Positions 47,301 through 58,633 of a DNA stretch of 64,000 bases are shown here, in pieces. How positions within the stretch are numbered: the stretch's first letter is position 1; each line of letters opens with the position of its first letter. Below the pieces are notes generated by a model. That model was not told the DNA's origin and searched no databases. It saw only the letters and a list, made by a program, of their open reading frames with translations. The position numbers and the translations under genes are program-made. The stretch covers positions 140,908,036-140,972,035 of the forward strand of contig CM043699.1 in the NCBI GenBank assembly GCA_023935145.1. Reading direction: 5' to 3'. Origin of the DNA: Bretschneidera sinensis (taxonomy: Eukaryota; Streptophyta; Magnoliopsida; Brassicales; Akaniaceae).

Positions 47301-47946
47301 TTAAAATTGAAGTAATGTTTTTAGTTGACTAATGTTAAAAAAAATAGTGAATTATCTTCTTATTTCCTTTTAAAATTCTTAGTTCAAGTGCACTTTCGTT
47401 CAGACAATCTGTTTTTCTTTTTTTAAAGTTATCTTTAGTTCTTGTTGAACCCTTGTCCACAAGAACAAGTTAGCAAATAGCAAATACCCATTATTTTGAG
47501 TATTATTGATATTTCTTGCTAAACCTTGTATTTGAACTACCAAGTTATTGGAGTCTAGACAACGGCCTAAATGGATACATGAAATTCTTGTTGGTCCATA
47601 ATCTGTAAAGAAATTTTTGTATGGATTAGGTTTTTATGGATCAAATGCATTAGTATCATTCAAAAACAAAAAAGATTATTTCTCTGACAATGGACGTTGC
47701 TGATGCATGTAGAAGTTGATCCCGTGTTTAGTAATTTGCAAACTAGTGCTTAAAGTTATTTCTAATCGGGTCAGTGAGAATTCTAGTTACGCATTGAACA
47801 TACATTTAAGAACATCAAAATGCATGTTAGTGAATACAGGGGCAGTTTTCATTATAGTTGAATTTATGTTCGGTGAGGACTAATGCCTAAGTTCTCTATT
47901 CTTCAATATAATTCTAACTGAAATATGAACTTTTTGACAATCACAG
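44362..47946 (+). other. long intron in the 5' UTR of the coiled-coil gene
   Basis: Donor GTAAGC at 44362 and acceptor CAATCACAG|AGCTAGG at 47946/47947, about 3.6 kb. It contains no recognised gene. A leading 5'-UTR intron close to the promoter often raises expression in plants, which is inference here. Confidence 0.6.
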
Positions 47947-47985
47947 AGCTAGGAAGAAGTCTACTTGGAGCAGCTCGATTATAGT

Positions 47986-50900
47986 ATGGAAGAAGTGACC
48001 AAAATGAGTTCTGGGATCCCTCTTGCCATAGGTGAACCAGAAAGTGCTGACATTCCTATTAAGGTAACTTATTTAATAGTAACTCATTTTATTTAGTTTT
48101 AACTTATAAAATACATGAATCATCATCCAAAAATATAGTCGCGTTCAAACTTTCATTAATAGAATTTACAAATGCTAGATTTGCAAGTTAAATTTAGTAA
48201 ACTTTTGATTATGTAAAACATATATGTTTTTTATTTTCATTTTCGCACAAAATAAAAAATGAAATTGAAAATACAATTGGCGCATTGGCTGTCAAATACA
48301 AAACATCTTTTATAGAGAATGAAAATGAAAATTGATCAAATTCAAACAACCAAAAAAAATTCATTTTCTATGTTTTCAATAAAATTGAGAACAAAAATAA
48401 AAAGTGATTTTTTTATGAAATTAAAAATTAGAAAATGAAAATAGAAGGTGAAAACTGTTTTCATTCTTTGTAAAAAAACGAAACAGAAAACTTTTTTCAA
48501 AATTAAACACAAACTTCAATCCAATTGATTCTGATGGTAATGGGTTACAGGTGACAAATGGAGAGTTGCCAGAAATAGAAAAAGATGGAAAGAAAGAAAA
48601 GGATGAAGCTACCTTGGATGGAGAATTCATTAAAGTAGAGAAGGAATCAATAGATATCAAGGATGGTTCTCATACGACCGAGGGAGCATCTGCAGAGGAT
48701 GACAAGCCATCTGTCACTGAAAGAAGCATAAGCGATTCCAACAGAGAATTAAATGAAGCTCAAGAGAAGACAAAAGAACTTGAGCTTGAATTGGAAAGAG
48801 TAGCTGGAGCATTAAAACACAGTGAATCTGAAAATAGTGGGCTGAAGGATGAGCTTTTGGTTACAAAGGAGAAGTTAGAGGAAAGTGGAAAGAAATACGC
48901 AGACCTTGAGCTCAGTCACAAGAAGCTGGAACATCAGATCATTGAAGCTGAGGAGAAATACAGTTCACAGCTCAACACTATGCAAGAGGCTTTGCAAGCT
49001 CAAGAAGCAAAACACAAGGAGCTAAGTGTGATAAAAGAAGCATTTGATGGTCTCAGTATTGAGCATGAAAGCTCAAGAAAGAGGATGCAAGAGTTGGAGC
49101 ATGAGCTGCAAAGTTCTGCAGATGACGCTCAGAAATTTGAGGACTTGCATAAGCAAAGTGGTTTGCATGCTGAATCCGAGACACAAAGGGCTTTGGAATT
49201 CGAGAGGCTACTCGAAGCAGCAAAAGTGAGCGCAAAAGAAATGGAGGATCAGATGGCTTCCATACAGGAAGAACTCAAGGGCCTGTATGCAAAGATTGCC
49301 GAAAATGAGAAAGTTGAAGCAGCACTTAAGAGCACTGCAGCAGTACTTTCTGCAGTTCAAGAGGAGTTGGCACTTTCAAAATCACAAGTGTTGGAGATGG
49401 ACCAAAGACTCTCTTCAAAAGAAGGTCTTATAAATGAACTAACTCAGGAACTTGACCTGAAAAAGGCTTCTGAGTCTCAGGTGAAGGAAGATATCTCGGC
49501 TTTGGAGAATCTTTTTGCCACAACTAAAGTAGATCTTAAAGCAAAGGTCTCTGAGTTGGAAGACATCAAGTTGAAGCTGCAAGAAGAAATGAACATAAGG
49601 GAATTGGTCGAAGCTGGGTTGAAAACCCAGGAAGCACAGGTCTTAACTGCGAAGGAGAAGTTGGCTGAAGTGTTGAAAGAAAAAGAAGCTCTTGAAGCAG
49701 CCGTGCAAGTCTTCATTAGTAATGCAGCACAAATGAAGGAGTGGTGCAGTGATCTTGAAGAAAAATTGAAGCTTTCAGATGAGAATTTCTGCAAAACCGA
49801 ATCTCTTTTGTCTCAAGCTTTGTCTAATAATGCAGAGCTTGAACAGAAGTTGAAGTCCCTTGAGGAGCTCCATAATGAATCTGCAACTACAGCAGCAACA
49901 GCTACTCAAAAGAATCTTGAGCTCGGGGATATAATTCGAGCTTCAAATGAAGCAGCGGAAGAAGCAAAATCACAGCTGAGAGAGCTTGAGACACGCTTTA
50001 TAGCAGTTGAACAGAAGAAAGTGGAGCTTGAGCAACAGCTAAATTTAGCAGAACTAAAAGGCAGTGACACAGAGAGAGAACTGAAAGATTTCTCTGAGAA
50101 ATTATCTGAACTCAAAACTACTCTAGGAGAGGTTGAGGAAGAGAAGAAACTTCTCAATGGCCAAATGCGGGAATACCAGGAAAAGATAACCCAGCTGGAA
50201 TCTGCTCTCAACAAGTCAGCAGCTCGGAATTCAGAGCTTGAGGAGGAGTTGAAGATTTCCATTGGAAAATGTGCTGAACATGAGGACCGATCTAATACGA
50301 ATCATCAACGTAGCCTTGAACTGGAAGATCTGTTCCAGACATCTCACTCCAAATTGGAAGATGCTGGCAAAAAGGTGACTGAGTTGGAGTTGTTACTCAA
50401 AGCAGAAAAATACAGAATTCAGGAACTCGAAGAACAGATAAGCACATTAGAAAAGAAATGTGGCGATGCAGAGGCAGGTTCGAGAAAATACTCTGACAAG
50501 GTATCTGAGCTTGCATCAGAACTCGAGGCATTCCAAGCAAGAACATCAAGCCTTGAAATTGCTCTGCAAATGGCTAGTGAAAAGGAAAGAGAGTTGACAA
50601 AATGCTTAAATGTGGTGACAGATGAGAAGAAAAGATCAGAAGACGCATCAAAAATATCCAGCGAGAAGGTTGCCGAAGCAGAAAATCTGGTGGAAATCTT
50701 GAGGAATGAATTAAATCTGACACAAGGGAAGTTGGTGGACATTGAAAATGATCTTAAAGCTGCCGGTTTAAGAGAAAGTGAGATAATGGAGAAGCTAAAA
50801 TCTGCTGAACAGCAACTAGAGCAACATGGAAGAGTATTGGATCAAGCTACTGCAAGAAACTCTGAGCTTGAATCATTACATGAATCCCTAACTAGAGATT

Positions 50901-53900
50901 CAGAGCTTAAACTCCAACAAGTAATGGATAACTTCACCAAAAAGGATTCGGAGGCCAAATCTCTGTTCGAAAAATTGAAAACTATTGAAGATCAAATAAA
51001 GATATATGAAGAGCAGGTGGCTGAAGCTGCTGGAAAATCTTCCTCTTTGAAAGAAGAACTGGATCAGAGTTTGACGAAACTGGCTTCTCTGGAAAGCACA
51101 AATGAAGAACTCAGAAGACAGATCTTGGCAGCAGACGATAAAGCTTCAAAATATTTTTCGGATAATGAACTATTAGTTGGGACAAACATTCAGCTCAAAA
51201 ACAAGATTGATGAACTTCAGGAATTGCTGAATTCTACCGTTTCTGAGAAGGAAGCCACTTCTGAACAACTTGCTTCCCACAAGAACACTATCGCAGAATT
51301 AACAGATAAGCACTCAAGAGCCTCAGAACTTCAGTCTGCAACTGAAGCCCGCATCGTTGAAGCAGAAAAACAGCTACAAGAAGCCTTTCAGAGATTTACT
51401 AAGAGAGATGCAGATGCCAATGACTTGAATGAGAAGCTAAGTACTCTTGAAGACCAAATAAAACTGTATGAAAAACAGGTTAATGAAGCATCTGCTGTTG
51501 CTGAAACTCAAAAAATTGAGCTGGAAGAGACTCTCTTGAAACTGAAGCATCTGGAAAGCGCAATTGAGGAACTTCAAACCAAATCAAGCCACTTTGAGAA
51601 AGAGAATGGAGGGTTGGCTGAGGCAAATTTGAAGCTGACTCAGGAACTGGCCATGTATGAGACCAAACTTAGTGATCTACAGGAAAAACTATCAGCGACC
51701 CTTGCTGAGAAGGATGAAACAGTTGACCAGCTTCATGCTTCAAAGAAGGCCATTGAAGATTTGACACAGCAGCTTACTTCTGAAGGGCAGGGATTACAGT
51801 CTCAGGTTTGAAGCAAAACTTTATGTCTATCTTGATAATTGATTAATGCAATGATTTCTCTTTTTGGCATATAATCTTATGAAATAATGTACTTGTGCCA
51901 TAGATCTCTTCACTTACGGAGGAGAACAATCAGCTGAACCAAACGTATCAGAATGCCAAGAATGAACTTCAATCTGTGATATTACAGCTTGAAGGACAGC
52001 TGAAAGAACAAAAGGAAAATGTAAATGCTTTAGAATCTAAGATTGGAAGTCTCAAGGATGAGGCTGCTGAGAAGTCTGTGTTGCAAACTCATCTCAAAGA
52101 GCTTGAAGAACGATTGGTGAAAGGTGAAGCTCAATTGAAAGAAGAGGTATTACCAAAAGAATCAAGAAAGAAACCGCAGAATAATCTTTTTATATTCACT
52201 TAAACTTAAACCCCAGAATTATTTTTTCTAACAATTTCCACACTTTTGCAGGTTGAAAGTGTTAAGGCTGCTGCTCAAAGAGAGGCAGAATTAACTTTGA
52301 AACTGAAGCATCTGGAAAGCGCAATTGAGGAACTTCAAACAAAATCAAGCCACTTTGAGAAAGAGAATGGAGGGTTGGCTGAGGCAAATTTGAAGCTGAC
52401 TCAGGAACTGGCCATGTATGAGACCAAACTTAGTGATCTACAGGAAAAACTATCAGTGACCCTTGCTGAGAAGGATGAAACAGTTGACCAGCTTCATGCT
52501 TCAAAGAAGGCCATTGAAGATTTGACACAGCAGCTTACTTCTGAAGGGCAGGAATTACAGTCTCAGGTTTGAAGCAAAACTTTATGTCTATCTTGATAAT
52601 TGATTATTACAATGATTTCCCTTTTTGGCATATAATCTTATGAAATAATATACTTGTGCCATAGATCTCTTCACTTACGGAGGAGAACAATCAGCTGAAC
52701 CAAACATATCAGAATGCCAAGAATGAACTTCAATCTGTGATATTACAGCTTGAAGGACAGCTGAAAGAACAAAAGGAAAATGCAAATGCTTTAGAATCTA
52801 AGATTGGAAGTCTCAAGGATGAGGCTGCTGAGAAGTCTGTGTTGCAAACTCATCTCAAAGAACTTGAAGAACGATTTGTTAAAGTTGAAGCTCAATTGAA
52901 AGAAGAGGTATTACCAAAAGAATCAAGAAAGAAACTGCAGAATAATCTTTTTATATTCACTTAAACTTAAACCCCAGAATTATTGTTTCTAACAATTTCC
53001 ACACTTTTGCAGGTTGAAAGTGTTAAGGCTGCTGCTCAAAGAGAGGCAGAATTAACTTTGAAACTGAAGCATCTGGAAAGCACAATTGAGAAACTTCAAA
53101 CAAAATCAAGCCACTTCGAGAAAGAGAGTGGAGGGTTGGCTGAGGCAAATTTGAAGCTGACTCAGGAACTGGCCATATATGAGACCAAACTTAGTGATCT
53201 ACAGGAAAAACTATCAGAGACCCTTGCTGAGAAGGATGAAACAGTTGACCAGCTTCATGCTTCAAAGAAGGCCATTGAAGATTTGACACAGCAGCTTACT
53301 TCTGAAGGGCAGGGATTACAGTCTCAGGTTTGAAGCAAAACTTTATGTCTATCTTGATAATTGATTATTACAATGATTTCCCTTTTTGGCATATAATCTT
53401 ATGAAATAATATACTTGTGCCATAGATCTCTTCACTTACGGAGGAGAACAATCAGCTGAACCAAACATATCAGAATGCCAAGAATGAACTTCAATCTGTG
53501 ATATTACAGCTTGAAGGACAGCTGAAAGAACAAAAGGAAAATGCAAATGCTTTAGAATCTAAGATTGGAAGTCTCAAGGATGAGGCTGCTGAGAAGTCTG
53601 TGTTGCAAACTCACCTCAAAGAACTTGAAGAACGATTTGTGAAAGTTGAAGCTCAATTGAAAGAAGAGGTATTACCAAAAGAATCAAGAAAGAAACCGCA
53701 GAATAATCTTTTTATATTCACTTAAACTTAAACCCCAGAATTATTGTTTCTAACAATTTCCACACTTTTGCAGGTTGAAAGTGTTAAGGCTGCTGCTCAA
53801 AGAGAGGCAGAATTAACTTTGAAACTGAAGCATCTGGAAAGCACAATTGAGGAACTTCAAACAAAATCAAGCCACTTCGAGAAAGAGAGTGGAGGGTTGG

Positions 53901-55905
53901 CTGAGGCAAATTTGAAGCTGACTCAGGAACTGGCCATATATGAGACCAAACTTAGTGATCTACAGGAAAAACTATCAGAGACCCTTGCTGAGAAGGATGA
54001 AACAGTTGACCAGCTTCATGCTTCAAAGAAGGCCATTGAAGATTTGACACAGCAGCTTACTTCTGAAGGGCAGGGATTACAGTCTCAGGTTTGAAGCAAA
54101 ACTTTATGTCTATCTTGATAATTGATTATTACAATGATTTCCCTTTTTGGAATATAATCTTATGAAATAATGTACTTGTGCCATAGATCTCTTCACTTAT
54201 GGAGGAGAACAATCAGCTGAACCAAACGTATCAGAATGCCAAGAATGAACTTCAATCTGTGGTATTACAGCTTGAAGGACAGCTGAAAGAACAAAAGGAA
54301 AATGCAAATGCTTTAGAGTGTAAGATTGGAAGTCTCAAGGATGAGGCTGCTGAGAAGTCTGTGTTGCAAACTCATCTCAAAGAACTTGAAGAACGATTGG
54401 TGAAAGTTGAAGCTCAATTGAAAGAAGAGGTATTACCAAAAGAATCAAGAAAGAAACCGCAGAATAATCTTCTTATATTCACTTAAACTTAAACCCCAGA
54501 ATTATTGTTTCTAACAATTTCCACACTTTTGCAGGTTGAAAGTGTTAAGGCTGCTGCTCAAAGAGAGGCAGAATTAACTTTGAAATTGGAGGATTATGCA
54601 TGTAAAGTCAGTGACAGAGATGTGGTAAATAAACAAGTGCTGCAGCTTCAGAGAGAATTACAACTTGCTCAGACAGCCATTGCTGAACAGGTTAGGCACT
54701 AAGATTAATTATCTAAAATCTGATTCACGTATGCTGTAAGATATTCAATACTAGTGCTGCTAATTTCTTTCAAGGTTAAGTTCACATTGTTGATCTATCA
54801 AACTAATTGCACAAATTAAGCTCTTCTAAGGTGAATTTACATAATTCTATTTCTAGATTTCTTACAAGTCAAAAGGAATTTGAGAGGGGACTACTGCTGA
54901 ACTATTTTTTTCTTTTTTGAAAATTTTAATTAAACAGAAAGAAGCATATTCTCAAAAGGAGTTGGAACGAGAAGCAACTGTGAAACATTCCCTTGAAGAA
55001 CTTGAAGCTAAGAAGAAAGAAGTTACACTTCTAGAGACACAAGTGAAAGAGCTTGAGCAGAAATTGCAGCTAGCTGATGTTAGAGTAAAGGTCAGTTTAT
55101 ACTACTACACTTCTCTCCATGTTACTTGTAAAAGAATGGAGCAAATAAAAAAAACGTGTTGCATTTGGATAGAGGAAGCTATGAAAGTAAGTTAGAGAGA
55201 TTAATTTCACAACAATTGGCATCTACATTTATATCTGCATCTAAGAAGTACTATTTATATGACATCTATGTGCATCTGTATATAAGCAAAAGCATTTCCT
55301 TTTTCTTACTCGCAAACCGACTTTAGGATTACCTTGACTTCTCAAGATTTACAGGAAAAAATTCGTTTCTTTCTCCTTGAAAGTCATCACCCTCCCCTCT
55401 TGGTCATTTTATGTTGCCTTCCATTTATTTTTTATTTTTTGTTTTCAGACGAACTGCATGGTCGAAATATTAGCTTTCACATTCAACTTTAATTTATATT
55501 CATTGACATGTTTTCACAACGTGAAACAGCATACATCCAAACTACCACCCACTCCATAACATTTAAGTCAAGAGTTTCATGATTTCTAACTTTTCAAGTC
55601 TAGTCTTATATGAAAATTGAATGGCTGATTTTAATTAAACGATGTTACAGGGCTCTGAGGGCAGTGAAGTTGAATCGAAGGACGGAACAGAGATCAAAAC
55701 TCGAGATATTGGATTGAACTTTTCAACTCCATCGAAACGGAAGAGTAAGAAAAAGTTACAAGCAGCTTCTGCCCAGACCTCATTCTCTTCAGAGACCACT
55801 ACTCGAAGTTCTGAAGTCTCTCCTCGTTTCATGACCCTTAAGGTGACCTTGGGGGTAGCCTTGGTGTCTGTCATCATTGGCATAATTCTTGGGAAAAAAT
55901 ATTAG
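47986..55905 (+). CDS. long coiled-coil, tail-anchored membrane protein (PICC-like)
   Basis: Coding exons: 47986-48063, 48551-51805, 51904-52146, 52252-52566, 52665-52907, 53013-53327, 53426-53668, 53774-54088, 54187-54429, 54535-54690, 54938-55090, 55651-55905, all GT-AG and all phase 0. They encode 1,937 aa. The start MEEVTKMSSG is on a separate short exon. An acidic head (about 27-90) is followed by about 1,750 residues of nearly unbroken heptad coiled coil. Then come a basic SKRKSKKK segment, a Ser/Thr-rich linker and one C-terminal hydrophobic helix (about 1913-1933) ending GKKY, a tail anchor. This layout matches Arabidopsis At2g32240 (PICC, ER-tethered, about 1,330 aa) and its relative At1g05320. 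The excess length comes from four tandem copies of a 186-residue unit (residues 1022-1765). Every copy keeps frame and splice sites. Confidence 0.93.
51536..54579 (+). repeat. four tandem copies of a 761-bp exon-intron unit
   Basis: Units 51536-52296, 52297-53057, 53058-53818 and 53819-54579 each contain the end of one exon (270 bp), an intron, a 243-bp exon, an intron and the first 45 bp of the next exon: 558 coding bases or 186 codons. The period is exactly 761 in all copies. Breakpoints fall at TTGAAACTG (51536) and TTGAAATTG (54580), a 9-base near-identity. Copies 3 and 4 share changes absent from 1 and 2 (STIE, KESGG, AIYE, SETLAEK versus SAIE, KENGG, AMYE), so amplification was stepwise. 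Confidence 0.96.
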
Positions 55906-56038
55906 TTTTGGGATTATGGTTTTTGGTTTCTCCTCCTTTCATGACCTTTAAGGTGACCTTGGGGGTAGCCTTGGTGTCTGTCATCGTTGACATAATTCTT
56001 GGGAAAAAATATTAGTTTTGGTATTATGGTTTTTGGTT
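55819..56038 (+). repeat. 110-bp direct duplication of the tail-anchor codons into the 3' UTR
   Basis: The sequence from TCTCCTCGTTTCATGACC through the stop and following TTTTGG-ATTATGGTTTTTGG is repeated 110 bp downstream (ATGACC at 55831 and 55941). The second copy still encodes the membrane helix, with Gly-to-Asp and Ile-to-Val changes. It lies after the TAG at 55903-55905, so it is untranslated. Confidence 0.95.
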
Positions 56039-56039
56039 T

Positions 56040-58500
56040 TGCCTCTTATATACAGATATTTCTTCTCCGTTATATTTCATATAAATTATACACAGTCAGA
56101 TTGGGAAGCTTTGTTTGTATGCTTTCTTGCTTAGATTTTTGAGGTTGGTCAGGGAATTAGTTTTCATTCTTTTCCCTTGCCTGTGTGCCAAGCATATGTG
56201 TAATCAAATTTGAATTTACTTTTATTGATTTGGGTTGCAGAAGTTTCTTAATTTTTTTTCTTGGCTACCCTAAAATCTAAATTAAACGGTTTTACGGTTG
56301 CTGTTGCACACTTATCACTGGGTGGTTTCCACCTGTATTGCACAAGCTAAACAGGTGAAATTCTTGTTTACATAAGTGTCGCACGTCATTTTCGCACCGG
56401 ATGAAAACTTAACTGATAATTTTTGAGAAATTTCATTAGTAAACGCACATTGGGTGCTTACCGCCAGTTTAATAGATAAATGTGCCATAAAACTCTCCAA
56501 AAAGTTTCCCCACAAAGGAAACTATCTATTTCGCATTCTTCCCATATCTCCTGAGCACTTAAGCTTCTTATCTGGGGCAGCCATTTGTCACTGGTTGTAT
56601 GACTAGGTCTACGATTCAGTCAAATAAAGTGAATCGTAAGAGGAAACATTCAAATATTCCTTAAATTTATGTACATGTTGATGTAGTTGTCAAAAGTTCT
56701 TAAGGTATAGCCCAGTATATACATCCGATTACAGTATATACAGTTCGATGTAGTTGTCAAAAATTCGTTTGGTCCAAAGACCAAGTCTAGACCAAGAATT
56801 TTCCTTTCCCCAAACCTGAAAACTACCTACTAGTATGCTTCGAGAACTTGCTGGTCAAATCTGTCACAGGAGATTGAGTCATTGTCATATCATTCATCAT
56901 AATTACTCCTGTTATGAAGCAGCAGTCCTAATCCATGCCCGTAGGCAGGAGCATCATCAGCAATCACTTGACCTAAACTATCCACAACGCATGATCTTAA
57001 ATCCAAAAATCTTATCCTTCTGTAAAGATATCTAAAAATACATCTCTTCCCTTTGCTCCTGCCCCACCCTTTTCATTTACATCCCTGATTTTCTATCCTA
57101 CCTTGAATGAGACTAGTGTTAAGGAATATGTTTCCTCGTCCGTTTGAGGAAGCTTTTGACCATTTAAAAAATAAAAATAAAGAGTGAGGTCGGTGAGAAT
57201 AGATTTGATAATTTTTTTTTTTTAAAATTATTGTTTGATAAAATTTAACTACTGTAACTTTTTTGAAAAGAGTTGTAAGAAAAAACTAAAAATCTTTTTT
57301 AGAGATTGGTGGAAGAGTTTTTAGAATATGTTTGATTGGATAGCTCATTTTTATAAAATCAAAACTACCCTTATCACTTTTCACCAATTCCCATCGAACT
57401 CTCTATATATTCAAATTACCTGAATTTTAAACCATCATTTCTCTGTAATTGGTTATCAAAATGAGTATCATATTAATTATTTGTTTTGATTTAAAAGAGA
57501 TTATGAATCTGATTTAAAAAAAATTTATAGATATTTTCGGTGTTAAAAAAAAAAAAATTTATTGCATATTCTCTTCTCATCAACGGTAGTAACTAATTTT
57601 ACTATAAGAATTTCTTTTAATCGGAAATACTCTATTTAGTGATGACTCGAGTTTCAAAATTTTGGAGCTTAGCAATGATAAAAATCCGATGGAAGTGCCC
57701 ATAATGAAAAAGATACTAAAATGGTAGTGCTAAAAAATAGTATTGCTGCTAGTTTGACAATGACACTAAGTTAAATTAAATGAGAATTTCAAATCATATA
57801 AACTTAATATTGTTAAATTATTTAATCATAATTATAGATGCTTTTATTTTATTATTAACTAATAAATAATTTTATTAATATAAAATTATTGATTATTATT
57901 AACTAATGAATGATTTTATTTTTGTTGTTAATAAAAAATATCTATTTAGTTAATAAAATGATTTATTAAAATTATATATTTTTTAACCATATCTATTTTG
58001 ATAATTTACAGTTTCATAGCACCATTAAGGTTACAATTACCAAACATTATTATTGACCACACAACACACTTTCACAATGCTTTTGTAAAACAGTTTACCA
58101 AACGCTACACTAAGCTTTTAATATCAGCACTTTCCACAACTCTTTTGGTGCCAACACTCTCACAACACTTTTGACTCCCGAACGCACCCCTTAACCTATT
58201 AGATTCCTTATATATCTAGCCTATTATATATAGCTTTTGTTTAGGCCTGTATATATTCTATTAGATTCCTTATTCAACTCTTTCAACTAGGATAACTTTA
58301 TTCAATCTTGTCTGGCAGAGTGAAAGAAGAGAGAAGAGAAATTGCAATATCACAAATAATTCCAACCTCAAAATAACTTAATAAAAAAATCCAACCCCAA
58401 AATAGAGCAAAATTGCCAACTTTGAATTAATTAAAATTCTACCCTACTTTAAGAGTCCCATTTTCCTTTTTTGCATGTTTGTAGAGCATACATGATACAG
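56040..58500. other. intergenic region with MITE-like sequence
   Basis: 3' UTR of the coiled-coil gene, then AT-rich DNA. About 57140-58195 starts CGTTTGAGGAAGCTTTTGACC and ends ACTTTTGACTCCCGAACGCACCCC, inverted-like ends that suggest an hAT-type non-autonomous element. No gene was seen. Confidence 0.45.
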
Positions 58501-58525
58501 CATTATCTTCGGCCTGAATCATAAC

Positions 58526-58531
58526 TTTATT
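58526..58531 (-). terminator. poly(A) signal of the hAT-derived gene
   Basis: AATAAA on the minus strand (TTTATT on plus), about 105 bases past the stop codon at 58634. Confidence 0.5.
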
Positions 58532-58633
58532 CATACTAAATTAATCTACAATGCATTTCCGTGTGTGATAAACGGAAAAGGTAAGCATTCATGTTGGTGC
58601 TCCAGATAAGAACAGTTTCTCTGATATGCTGGT

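Noticed and set aside
49477..50742. Minus-strand ORFs of 105-118 codons opposite the coiled-coil exon
   Set aside because: Ser/Phe/Leu-rich antisense shadows are expected opposite Glu/Lys/Leu-rich coiled-coil codons.
51976..54486. Separate small genes in the repeated region (ORFs with ATG in each unit)
   Set aside because: They are exons of one gene, flanked by splice sites in every copy, and the exons share frame with the upstream coding sequence.
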